The translations under genes and the position numbers were made by a program. DNA of 5,108 nt from JBOGZI01 sp050697275 (GTDB lineage Bacteria; Actinomycetota; Thermoleophilia; Solirubrobacterales; 70-9), in the NCBI GenBank assembly GCA_050697275.1, contig JBOGZI010000082.1, forward strand, positions 1-5,108, in the 5' to 3' direction. The first letter of the stretch is position 1; every line of letters begins with the position of its first letter. Of the stretch, positions 1 through 5,017 are shown one piece after another. The notes below the pieces were generated by a model. That model was not told the origin of the DNA and did no database searches. It saw only the letters and a list, made by a program, of their open reading frames with translations.

Positions 1-1017
1 AGCGTCTACACGGGCAGCATGATCCGCGTGCTCGAGCGGCTCGGCTCCTCCCTGCTGGTCTCCACCTACCAAACCGGGAAGCTGATCTCGATCCGCTACG
101 ACCGCGGCACCGTCAACACCCACTTCCGCGACTTCCAGCGCCCGATGGGGATCGCGGTCGCTGACGGTCGCTTCGCGCTCGGCACCCAGGGCGAGGTGAT
201 CGACTACCGCAACTTCGCGCCGCTCGCGGCCACGCTCGAGCCGAAGGGGACGCACGACGCCGCCTTCCTGCCCCGCAACCTGCACTTCACCGGCGACGTC
301 GCGATCCACGAGATCGCCTTCGCCGGCGAGGAGCTGTGGATCGTCGCCACCGGCTTCTCCTGCCTCGCCACCCTCGACGCCGCCCACAGCTTCGTGCCCC
401 GCTGGAAGCCACCCTTCGTCACCGAGCTCGCCTCCGAGGACCGCTGCCATCTGAACGGGGTCGCGATCGTCGACGACCGCCCGCGCTACGTCACGGCGCT
501 CGGCGAGACGAACGAGGCCGGCGGCTGGCGCGAGAACAAGGCAAGCGGCGGGATCGTGATCGACGTCGAGTCGGGCAAGATCTTGCTGCGCGGGCTCTCG
601 ATGCCCCATTCGCCGCGCTGGCACGACGACCGGCTCTGGCTGCTCGAGTCGGGCAGGGGCTCGCTCGCGGCCGCCGACCTCGAGAGCGGGGAGGTGGAGA
701 CGGTCGCCGAGCTGCCGGGCTTCACCCGCGGGCTCGCCTTCAGCGGCGACCTCGCCTTCGTCGGGCTCTCCCAGATCCGCGAGACCGCGACCTTCGGCGG
801 CCTCCCGATCGAGAACCTGGACGAGCGCCTCTGCGGGGTCTGGGTGGTCAACGTCGCCACCGGCAACACAGTCGGCTTCCTCCGCTTCGAGGAGCTGGTC
901 CAGGAGATCTTCGAGGTCGCGCTGCTGCCTGGGGTGCGCTTCCCCGAGATCGCCGAGATCGGCAGCCCGGGTGCCCGCTCGACCTTCGTGGTGCCGACTC
1001 CCGTCGGCCCGAGCTGA
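1..1017 (+). CDS. TIGR03032/DUF4915-family protein, 5'-truncated by the window edge
   Basis: This is the C-terminal part of a conserved protein of unknown function that I recognise from memory as TIGR03032 (DUF4915). Frame 1 is open from base 1 and ends at TGA 1015-1017. Counting from the Met at base 19, family-like blocks are STYQTGKL (15-22), RPMGIAV (41-47), the HFTGD block (89-93), CHLNG (143-147), YVTALGET (157-164), GGWRENKASGG (168-178), SMPHSPRWHD (194-203), ELPGFTRGLAF (231-241) and LCGVWVVN (271-278). Repeated short beta-strand-like blocks suggest a propeller-like fold, which is inference. The six codons before base 19 are also open and align with the conserved N-terminal segment, and no ribosome site precedes that Met. 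I therefore think the true start is upstream and some tens of residues are missing. There is no signal peptide or membrane segment in the visible part. No enzymatic activity is established for the family as far as I know. Confidence 0.85.
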   Translation, partial: SVYTGSMIRVLERLGSSLLVSTYQTGKLISIRYDRGTVNTHFRDFQRPMGIAVADGRFALGTQGEVIDYRNFAPLAATLEPKGTHDAAFLPRNLHFTGDVAIHEIAFAGEELWIVATGFSCLATLDAAHSFVPRWKPPFVTELASEDRCHLNGVAIVDDRPRYVTALGETNEAGGWRENKASGGIVIDVESGKILLRGLSMPHSPRWHDDRLWLLESGRGSLAAADLESGEVETVAELPGFTRGLAFSGDLAFVGLSQIRETATFGGLPIENLDERLCGVWVVNVATGNTVGFLRFEELVQEIFEVALLPGVRFPEIAEIGSPGARSTFVVPTPVGPS

Positions 1018-1019
1018 GG

Positions 1020-1069
1020 GCCGGGTAGCCGGCAGGGCGTCGCCCGGCGAGTCCGGGCAGACTGCCCGG
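1020..1069 (+). promoter_or_regulatory. Cluster of inverted repeats between gene 1 and the acyl-CoA synthetase
   Basis: The 53-base gap holds three near-adjacent inverted repeats. GCCGG (1020-1024) pairs with CCGGC (1029-1033) over a 4-base loop, only 2 bases after the stop of the first gene. GGGCG (1035-1039) faces CGCCC (1041-1045). CCGGGCA (1053-1059) pairs with TGCCCGG (1063-1069) around loop GAC and ends one base before the GTG start. The arm CCGGGC (1053-1058) can instead pair with the upstream copy GCCCGG (1042-1047), so two hairpins exclude each other. No U-tract follows, so a classical intrinsic terminator is not supported. Possible roles are a protein operator, mRNA processing or end protection, or control of translation initiation. 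In DNA this rich in GC some of this pairing is expected by chance. Confidence 0.4.
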
Positions 1070-1070
1070 C

Positions 1071-2516
1071 GTGAACTTCACCGACGACGTGATGGAGCAG
1101 TTCCCCGCCTCGAAGCTGGCCCTGGTCGCGATCGATGCCGAGGGGAACCGGCGCGAGTGGCACTTCGGCGAGCTGATCGCGCGCAGCGCGGGGCTCTCCG
1201 GGGCGATGGCGGCGCGGGGCGTCGAGCGGGGCGATGCGGTGATGACGCTCGCTGGAAGCCGAATCGAGTGGGTGCTGGCGATGCTGGCCAGCTTCCGGAT
1301 GGGGGCGGTGGCGTTGCCCTGCAACCCGCAGCTCCGCCGCCACGACCTGGAGGTTCGCGTGGATGCGGCCGAACCCAAGCTCTGCGTCGGCGAGGAGCGG
1401 CTGCTCGAGGCGCTGCCGGATGGGGTGCCGGCGATGACCATGGGCGACGTGGTCGAGGCGCTCGACGAGGACGAGCCGCAGGAGACACCTGCGGACGCGG
1501 TGGACCTTGACCCCGATGACCCCGCGGTGATCATCTTCACCTCGGGCACCACCGGCGATCCGCGCGGGGTGGTCTATCCGCAGCGCTACCTCACCGGACA
1601 GCGCGTCCAGGCCGAGAACTGGGTCGGGGCCCGCGAGGGCGAGCTCTGCTGGTGCACGGCGGCGCCGGGCTGGTCGAAGTCCGCCCGCAACGTCTTCATC
1701 GCCCCCTGGCTGCGCGGCGCCGCCGCCCTGATCCACGACGGTCGCTTCCACCCGGAAGAGCGGCTCGCGATCCTCCAGCGCGAGCGGGTCAACGTGCTCT
1801 GCCAGGCCCCCACCGAGTACCGGATCCTGGCCAAGCGGGCCGAGCTGCGGCCGATCGCGTCGCTGCGCCGACTGATCTCCGCCGGCGAGCCGCTCAACCC
1901 GGAGGTGATCGCCCACTTCCGCGAGCGGCTGGGCCTCGCGATCGGCGACGGCTACGGCCAGACGGAGACCGGCGCCCTCACCGGCATGCGCCCGGACGAG
2001 GACGACCCCGCCCGCGACGGCTCGATGGGCCGGCCGCTGCCGGGCATCGAGGTCCGGGTGGCGGAGGGCGAGCTGCAGGTCAAGCCGGAAACCGTCCCCA
2101 CCTTCTTCAGCCACTACCTCGGCGGGCGGCCCTTCGACGGAGAGTGGTGGCCGACCGGGGACCATGTCCGCCAGGACGAGGACGGCTATCTCTGGTTCGA
2201 GGGCCGCGACGACGACATCATCGTCACCGCCGGCTACCGGGTCGGGCCCTTCGAGGTGGAGTCGGCGCTCGTCTCTCACCCCGCGGTGGTCGAGGCGGCC
2301 GCGGTCGCGGCCCCGGACGAGGAGCGGGGATCCGTCGTCAAGGCGGTGGTGGTGCTGGGAGAGGGCGAGCCCTCGGACGAGCTCGCCCGCGAGCTGCAGG
2401 AGCACGCCAAGCGGGTGACGGCCCCCTACAAGTACCCCCGGATCGTCGAGTTCGCCTCGGAGCTGCCGAAGACCCCGAGCGGCAAGATCAGGCGCGCAGA
2501 GCTCAGGGGCGGATGA
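1071..2516 (+). CDS. AMP-forming acyl-CoA synthetase, medium-chain (MACS-like) type
   Basis: This cytoplasmic adenylate-forming enzyme should activate a carboxylic acid with ATP to an acyl-AMP and transfer it to CoA; the acid cannot be named from sequence. It has 481 residues. Core motifs are in order: P-loop FTSGTTGDPRG (156-166), MACS-like APTEYR near the middle, GDGYGQTETG (292-301), PTGD (361-364), GRDDDIIVTAGYRVGPFEVE (378-397, hinge and CoA-domain entry), and the C-terminal PSGKIRR with the expected catalytic Lys472. The usual P-loop lysine (GxPKG) is Arg165. The N-terminus NFTDDV matches the NF-x-x-DV start typical of MACS enzymes, which supports the GTG start at 1071 although no good Shine-Dalgarno is visible and a hairpin occupies its place. 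The length is short compared with classic members (about 530-570), but both N- and C-terminal domains are present. The stop overlaps the start of the transporter gene, implying coupled translation. Related alternatives are benzoate/aryl-CoA ligase-type enzymes. Confidence 0.93.
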   Translation: MNFTDDVMEQFPASKLALVAIDAEGNRREWHFGELIARSAGLSGAMAARGVERGDAVMTLAGSRIEWVLAMLASFRMGAVALPCNPQLRRHDLEVRVDAAEPKLCVGEERLLEALPDGVPAMTMGDVVEALDEDEPQETPADAVDLDPDDPAVIIFTSGTTGDPRGVVYPQRYLTGQRVQAENWVGAREGELCWCTAAPGWSKSARNVFIAPWLRGAAALIHDGRFHPEERLAILQRERVNVLCQAPTEYRILAKRAELRPIASLRRLISAGEPLNPEVIAHFRERLGLAIGDGYGQTETGALTGMRPDEDDPARDGSMGRPLPGIEVRVAEGELQVKPETVPTFFSHYLGGRPFDGEWWPTGDHVRQDEDGYLWFEGRDDDIIVTAGYRVGPFEVESALVSHPAVVEAAAVAAPDEERGSVVKAVVVLGEGEPSDELARELQEHAKRVTAPYKYPRIVEFASELPKTPSGKIRRAELRGG

Positions 2517-3655
2517 GACGACCCTGGGCCTCCTTCGCGGGGATCTTCATCGTCACCAACCTCGGCCTGCTTGCCGTCGGCGCGACCCTGCCGGTGCTGC
2601 CGGGCTACATCAAGGAGGAGCTGGACGGCTCCGACCTCGAGGTCGGGATCGTCACCGGCGCCTTCGCGCTCACCGGGATCTTCTGCCGCCCGATCGCCGG
2701 CATCATGGCCGACCGCCGCGGTCGCAGGGTGACCGTGATCGCCGGGGCGCTGCTGGCCGCGGTGGCCGGCGCGCTGCTCTTCCTCCCGGCCAGCATCCCG
2801 GGGCTGATCCTCTCGCGGCTCTTCCTCGGCGCCGGCGAGGGCACTGTGTTCACGGCGGGATCCGCCTGGAACGTGGACATGGCGCCCCCCGAGCGCCGCG
2901 GCCGGATGATCGGCCTCTACGGCCTGGCGATCTGGACGGGCCTCACCCTGGGGCCGCCGCTCGGCATCCTGCTTCAGGACCTGGGCGGGTTCGACCTGGT
3001 CTGGACCTTCGCGCTCAGCGCCCCGGCGCTCGGCGCCGTGATCGCCTCGCAGCTGCCAGAGAGCAGGGGCGTGGGAGGCGAGGAGGCCCTGGGGCCCGTG
3101 ATCTCCCGCGAGGCGCTCGGCCCCGGCGGAACCTTCGCACTCAGCGTGGTCGGCTTCGCGGCGGTCTCCGCCTTCATCGTGCTCAGCCTCGACGACCGCG
3201 GCATCGGGCACGGCGCCGAGGTGTTCAGCGTCTTCGCGGGCACCGTGGTCGCGACGCGGCTGGTCGGCGGCGGGCTGCCCGACCGGATCGGCCCCGCCCG
3301 CTGCGGGCTCGGCGCCGCGCTGGTGGAGGCCGCGGGGCTGATTCTGCTCGGGGCGGCGGAGAGCCTGCCGGTCGTGGTCGCGGGAGCTGTCCTGATGGGG
3401 GCGGCGTTCTCGCTGCTCTTCCCCTCGCTCTCCCTGCTCGCCGTCGAGCGCGTCCTGCCCGCGCGCCGGGGCGCCGCGATGGGCACCTTCACCGCGGCCT
3501 TCGACCTCGGCATGCTGATCGGCTCCCCCGCGGTCGGAGCCGCCGCCGCCCTCGGGGGCTACGGCGCCGCCTTCTACCTCGGGGCCGCCGCGGCCCTCGC
3601 CTGCGCCGCGCTCAGCGCGTCATTCATCCGCGAGCCGCTCCCCGACACCGCCTAG
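2513..3655 (+). CDS. Major facilitator superfamily transporter (DHA1-like, probable exporter)
   Basis: This is a 380-residue inner-membrane protein of about 12 hydrophobic segments, the usual length for a compact MFS carrier. I chose ATG 2513 because it overlaps the synthetase stop as ATGA, has an AGGGG at 2505-2509, and the protein from there begins with a short basic end (MRRPW) followed at once by TM1. The same frame is open far upstream, but that part is Arg/Pro-rich noise antisense to no domain and inside the synthetase. Visible motifs: motif A GIMADRRGRR (63-72) in loop 2-3, a motif B-like RLFLGAGEG (102-110) in TM4, a motif C-like G-xxx-GPPLG (143-151) in TM5, and a second motif A-like GGLPDRIG (253-260) between TM8 and TM9. 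Motif C is characteristic of proton-antiporting exporters, so efflux is favoured, but the substrate is unknown. Tight coupling suggests it moves the acid, or a product, handled by the synthetase. Confidence 0.92.
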   Translation: MRRPWASFAGIFIVTNLGLLAVGATLPVLPGYIKEELDGSDLEVGIVTGAFALTGIFCRPIAGIMADRRGRRVTVIAGALLAAVAGALLFLPASIPGLILSRLFLGAGEGTVFTAGSAWNVDMAPPERRGRMIGLYGLAIWTGLTLGPPLGILLQDLGGFDLVWTFALSAPALGAVIASQLPESRGVGGEEALGPVISREALGPGGTFALSVVGFAAVSAFIVLSLDDRGIGHGAEVFSVFAGTVVATRLVGGGLPDRIGPARCGLGAALVEAAGLILLGAAESLPVVVAGAVLMGAAFSLLFPSLSLLAVERVLPARRGAAMGTFTAAFDLGMLIGSPAVGAAAALGGYGAAFYLGAAAALACAALSASFIREPLPDTA

Positions 3656-3676
3656 ATCCTGAACTAGGTTTCACGA
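3642..3676 (+). promoter_or_regulatory. Possible leaderless promoter of the ZIP transporter gene
   Basis: A TAGGTT at 3665-3670 fits the actinobacterial -10 pattern TAnnnT. A CCGACA at 3642-3647 matches four of six bases of TTGACA, with a spacer of exactly 17 bases. The -10 element ends 6 bases before the ATG at 3677, so transcription would start at or next to the A of the start codon and give a leaderless mRNA. No clear Shine-Dalgarno precedes this ATG, which agrees. The -35 part lies inside the end of the MFS gene. The motif is short and has not been tested; read-through from the upstream operon remains possible because the gap is only 21 bases. Confidence 0.4.
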
Positions 3677-4381
3677 ATGGAGCAGGCGGTGCTGTTCGCG
3701 GTGATCGCCTCCAGCGCCCTGCCGCTGGGCGGGGCGATCGGGGCGTGGCGAAAGCCGTCGAGAGGCGTCACCGCGGCTCTGCTCGCGTTCGCCTCGGGCG
3801 CGTTGATCACCGCCGTCGCCTTCGAGCTCTTCGAGGACGCCTTCCACCAGGGTGGCGCCTGGCGCGCCGCGATCTCCTTCTTCGCGGGGGCGACCGTCTT
3901 CATCGTGGTGGACGGTTGGCTCGAGCGCTACAAGGAAAGGCGGGCGGCGAAGGGGCGCGCGCTCGGCTTCGCCCTGCTGGCCGCGGTGACGCTGGACGGG
4001 ATCCCCGAGAACCTGGCGATGGGAATCGGGCTGGTCGAGAGCGGCAACGCCACGCTCCTGGTCGCGATCTTCGCCTCGAACCTGCCGGAGGCGGTGGTGG
4101 GGTCGGAGAAGATGAGCGAGGCGGGCATGTCGAGGCGGGACATCCTCCTGATCTGGAGCGGCACCGCCGTCCTGCTCGCCGTCGCGGTCGTGCTCGGCTA
4201 CGGCGCACTCGAGGGAATCAGCGACCCCGACCTTGCCTGGCCGCTGGGGTTCGCCGCCGGCGCCGTCCTCGCCTCCCTCGCCGACACGCTGATGCCGGCG
4301 GCCTTCGAGGAGGGCGGACCCTGGGTCGCCTACATGACGGCGCTGGGCTTCCTGCTCTCCTTCCTGGTCTCGTCCGCCTAG
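3677..4381 (+). CDS. ZIP-family divalent metal transporter with atypical metal-site residues
   Basis: A 234-residue membrane protein with eight hydrophobic segments (about 4-23, 31-52, 63-82, 95-119, 125-143, 155-178, 187-208, 214-233), matching the ZIP fold and the short bacterial length. ZIP carriers move zinc, iron or related divalent cations into the cytoplasm. The TM2 block AFASGALITAVAFELFEDA (37-55), the TM4 block LDGIPENLAMGIG (106-118) and the TM5 block SNLPEAVVGS (134-143) are the family signatures. TM4 normally reads HNxPEG; here His-Asn is Asp107-Gly108, with Glu111 kept. TM5 has Ser134-Asn135 and Glu138 where His-Glu or Gln-Asp is usual. The loop 3-4 is short, basic (YKERRAAKGR) and lacks the His-rich stretch found in many ZIPs. 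The ATG at 3677 gives a short N-terminus that leads straight into TM1. It follows the MFS gene by 21 bases; function in common with the synthetase pair is not evident. Confidence 0.87.
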   Translation: MEQAVLFAVIASSALPLGGAIGAWRKPSRGVTAALLAFASGALITAVAFELFEDAFHQGGAWRAAISFFAGATVFIVVDGWLERYKERRAAKGRALGFALLAAVTLDGIPENLAMGIGLVESGNATLLVAIFASNLPEAVVGSEKMSEAGMSRRDILLIWSGTAVLLAVAVVLGYGALEGISDPDLAWPLGFAAGAVLASLADTLMPAAFEEGGPWVAYMTALGFLLSFLVSSA

Positions 4382-4383
4382 CC

Positions 4384-4398
4384 GCGCTCCGATAGCGC
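4384..4398 (+). other. Small inverted repeat just after the ZIP gene stop
   Basis: GCGCT (4384-4388) pairs with AGCGC (4394-4398) around the 5-base loop CCGAT, starting 2 bases after the TAG of the ZIP gene. No U-tract follows, so on its own this is a weak terminator candidate. It may merely protect the 3' end of the + strand transcript or be a chance pairing in GC-rich sequence. Confidence 0.25.
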
Positions 4399-4421
4399 CG
4401 CGCGCGCCGCTCGGGCGACGG

Positions 4422-4451
4422 CGAGAGGGGGCGCCGGAGCGCCCCCTCTCG
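4422..4451 (-). terminator. Perfect 13-bp hairpin between convergent genes, UCCG loop on the - strand
   Basis: Bases 4422-4434 (CGAGAGGGGGCGC) and 4439-4451 (GCGCCCCCTCTCG) are perfectly complementary around a 4-base loop. Read on the - strand the loop is TCCG closed by a C-G pair, that is C(UCCG)G, a member of the very stable UNCG tetraloop class. It lies 26 bases after the stop of the - strand collagen-like gene and 40 bases after the stop of the ZIP gene, the expected place for a shared terminator of convergent genes. No U-run follows on either strand, as is common in high-GC actinobacteria. The loop geometry favours use by the - strand transcript; on the + strand the loop is CGGA. Confidence 0.75.
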
Positions 4452-4477
4452 ACTGCCTCTGGTGCGCACCGCCCTGG

Positions 4478-5017
4478 CTACGGAGAGACGCAGACGGCGA
4501 ACGCCTCGTAGTTGTGGGTGGTCGTGGCGCTCGTGTTGTAGACGTCGACCCGCCATCCGGTCGGCGTGGTGCTGTCGGTGGGGGGATCGGGGCGGTTCGA
4601 GAGCGTCCGCGTGTCGATTGCCGCAACCACGGTGCTCTGGCTCTGATCCACGCCGTAACCTCCTGCCACCACCCGCTCGCCGGGCTGGCAGGTGACGGTG
4701 ACCCCGTTGTTGTTGTCGGTCCCGACGGAGAACGTGCTCCGCCGCGTAACCACGTTTGTCGCGGCGGGTGTGCCTGGCACCCCCTGTGGTCCCCGCGCAC
4801 CCTGTACGCCCTGCAGCCCCTGCAGCCCCCGCAGTCCCTGTGGCCCGGGGGGACCAGGCGGACCTCGCTTCACCTTCTTCTTCTTCTTCTTCTTCGAGGC
4901 CTCCGCCGTGGGGGCCTTGTCGCCGGCGGCTTTTCCCCCGGAACTGGCGATTGCGGTCGAGACCAGCGCCGCCGCCGCAACGAGGCCGAGGCCCGTCAAT
5001 ACGTACCTTCGCTTCAT
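4478..5017 (-). CDS. Secreted collagen-like protein with polylysine linker
   Basis: A 179-residue exported protein of unknown role. I chose the ATG at 5017 rather than the in-frame ATG at 5035: an AGGAG (5026-5030 on the - strand) lies 8 bases before the former but would fall inside the coding region of the latter. Residues 1-26 form a signal peptide (MKRR, hydrophobic core, ASTAIAS-like end near S20-S26). A charged linker follows with seven consecutive lysines (42-48), then KR, then 11 uninterrupted Gly-X-Y triplets (52-84), many with Gln or Arg in the Y position. The C-terminal domain (about 88-179) has CQPGERVVAGGYG (110-122), GWRVDVYNTS (154-163) and a final YEAFAVCVSP; Cys110 and Cys176 probably form a disulfide outside the cell. 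Eleven triplets is short for a stable collagen triple helix, so trimer formation is uncertain. There is no sortase motif or C-terminal membrane anchor. It is convergent with the ZIP gene. Confidence 0.85.
   Translation of the reverse strand: MKRRYVLTGLGLVAAAALVSTAIASSGGKAAGDKAPTAEASKKKKKKKVKRGPPGPPGPQGLRGLQGLQGVQGARGPQGVPGTPAATNVVTRRSTFSVGTDNNNGVTVTCQPGERVVAGGYGVDQSQSTVVAAIDTRTLSNRPDPPTDSTTPTGWRVDVYNTSATTTHNYEAFAVCVSP
4766..4864 (-). repeat. Eleven Gly-X-Y codon triplets (collagen-like repeat)
   Basis: This is the 99-base segment of the - strand gene that encodes residues 52-84, with Gly at every third position. The order is GPP, GPP, GPQ, GLR, GLQ, GLQ, GVQ, GAR, GPQ, GVP, GTP. At the DNA level the 9-base unit GGGCTGCAG occurs twice in tandem (4811-4828) next to diverged copies, which suggests growth by 9-base duplication. 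The change from Pro-rich to Leu/Gln-rich triplets within the run is visible directly. Confidence 0.9.
4874..4894 (-). repeat. (AAG)7 trinucleotide microsatellite encoding Lys7
   Basis: Seven perfect AAG codons on the - strand (CTT on the + strand) encode Lys42-Lys48 of the collagen-like protein. All seven lysines use the same codon. Because the unit is three bases, slippage would change the length of the basic stretch without breaking the reading frame. Use of AAG only also fits the general G/C-ending codon preference of the genome, so it need not imply recent expansion. Confidence 0.9.

Noticed and set aside
1018..1034. Intrinsic terminator right after the first gene
   Set aside because: The hairpin has only 5 base pairs and no U-tract follows, so I list it only as part of the inverted-repeat cluster.
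486..2405. A 639-codon open frame on the - strand antisense to the first gene and the synthetase
   Set aside because: It spans two well-supported genes and the gap between them, its composition is Arg/Gly/His/Leu-rich without recognisable motifs, and long antisense frames are common where GC is high at third positions.
1652..2512. Apparent 287-residue N-terminal extension of the MFS transporter
   Set aside because: The frame is open, but the extension is an Arg/Pro/Gly-rich shadow of the synthetase. The protein after ATG 2513 starts with a normal MFS N-terminus, and the ATGA overlap gives a natural start.
3900..4208. - strand frames antisense to the ZIP gene
   Set aside because: Arg/Pro/Ser-rich composition without motifs, fully inside a gene with clear family signatures.
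4766..4864. CRISPR-like or phage tail-fibre repeat
   Set aside because: The periodicity is three residues with Gly at every third position and no spacers, which is a coding collagen-like repeat. No phage genes are nearby.
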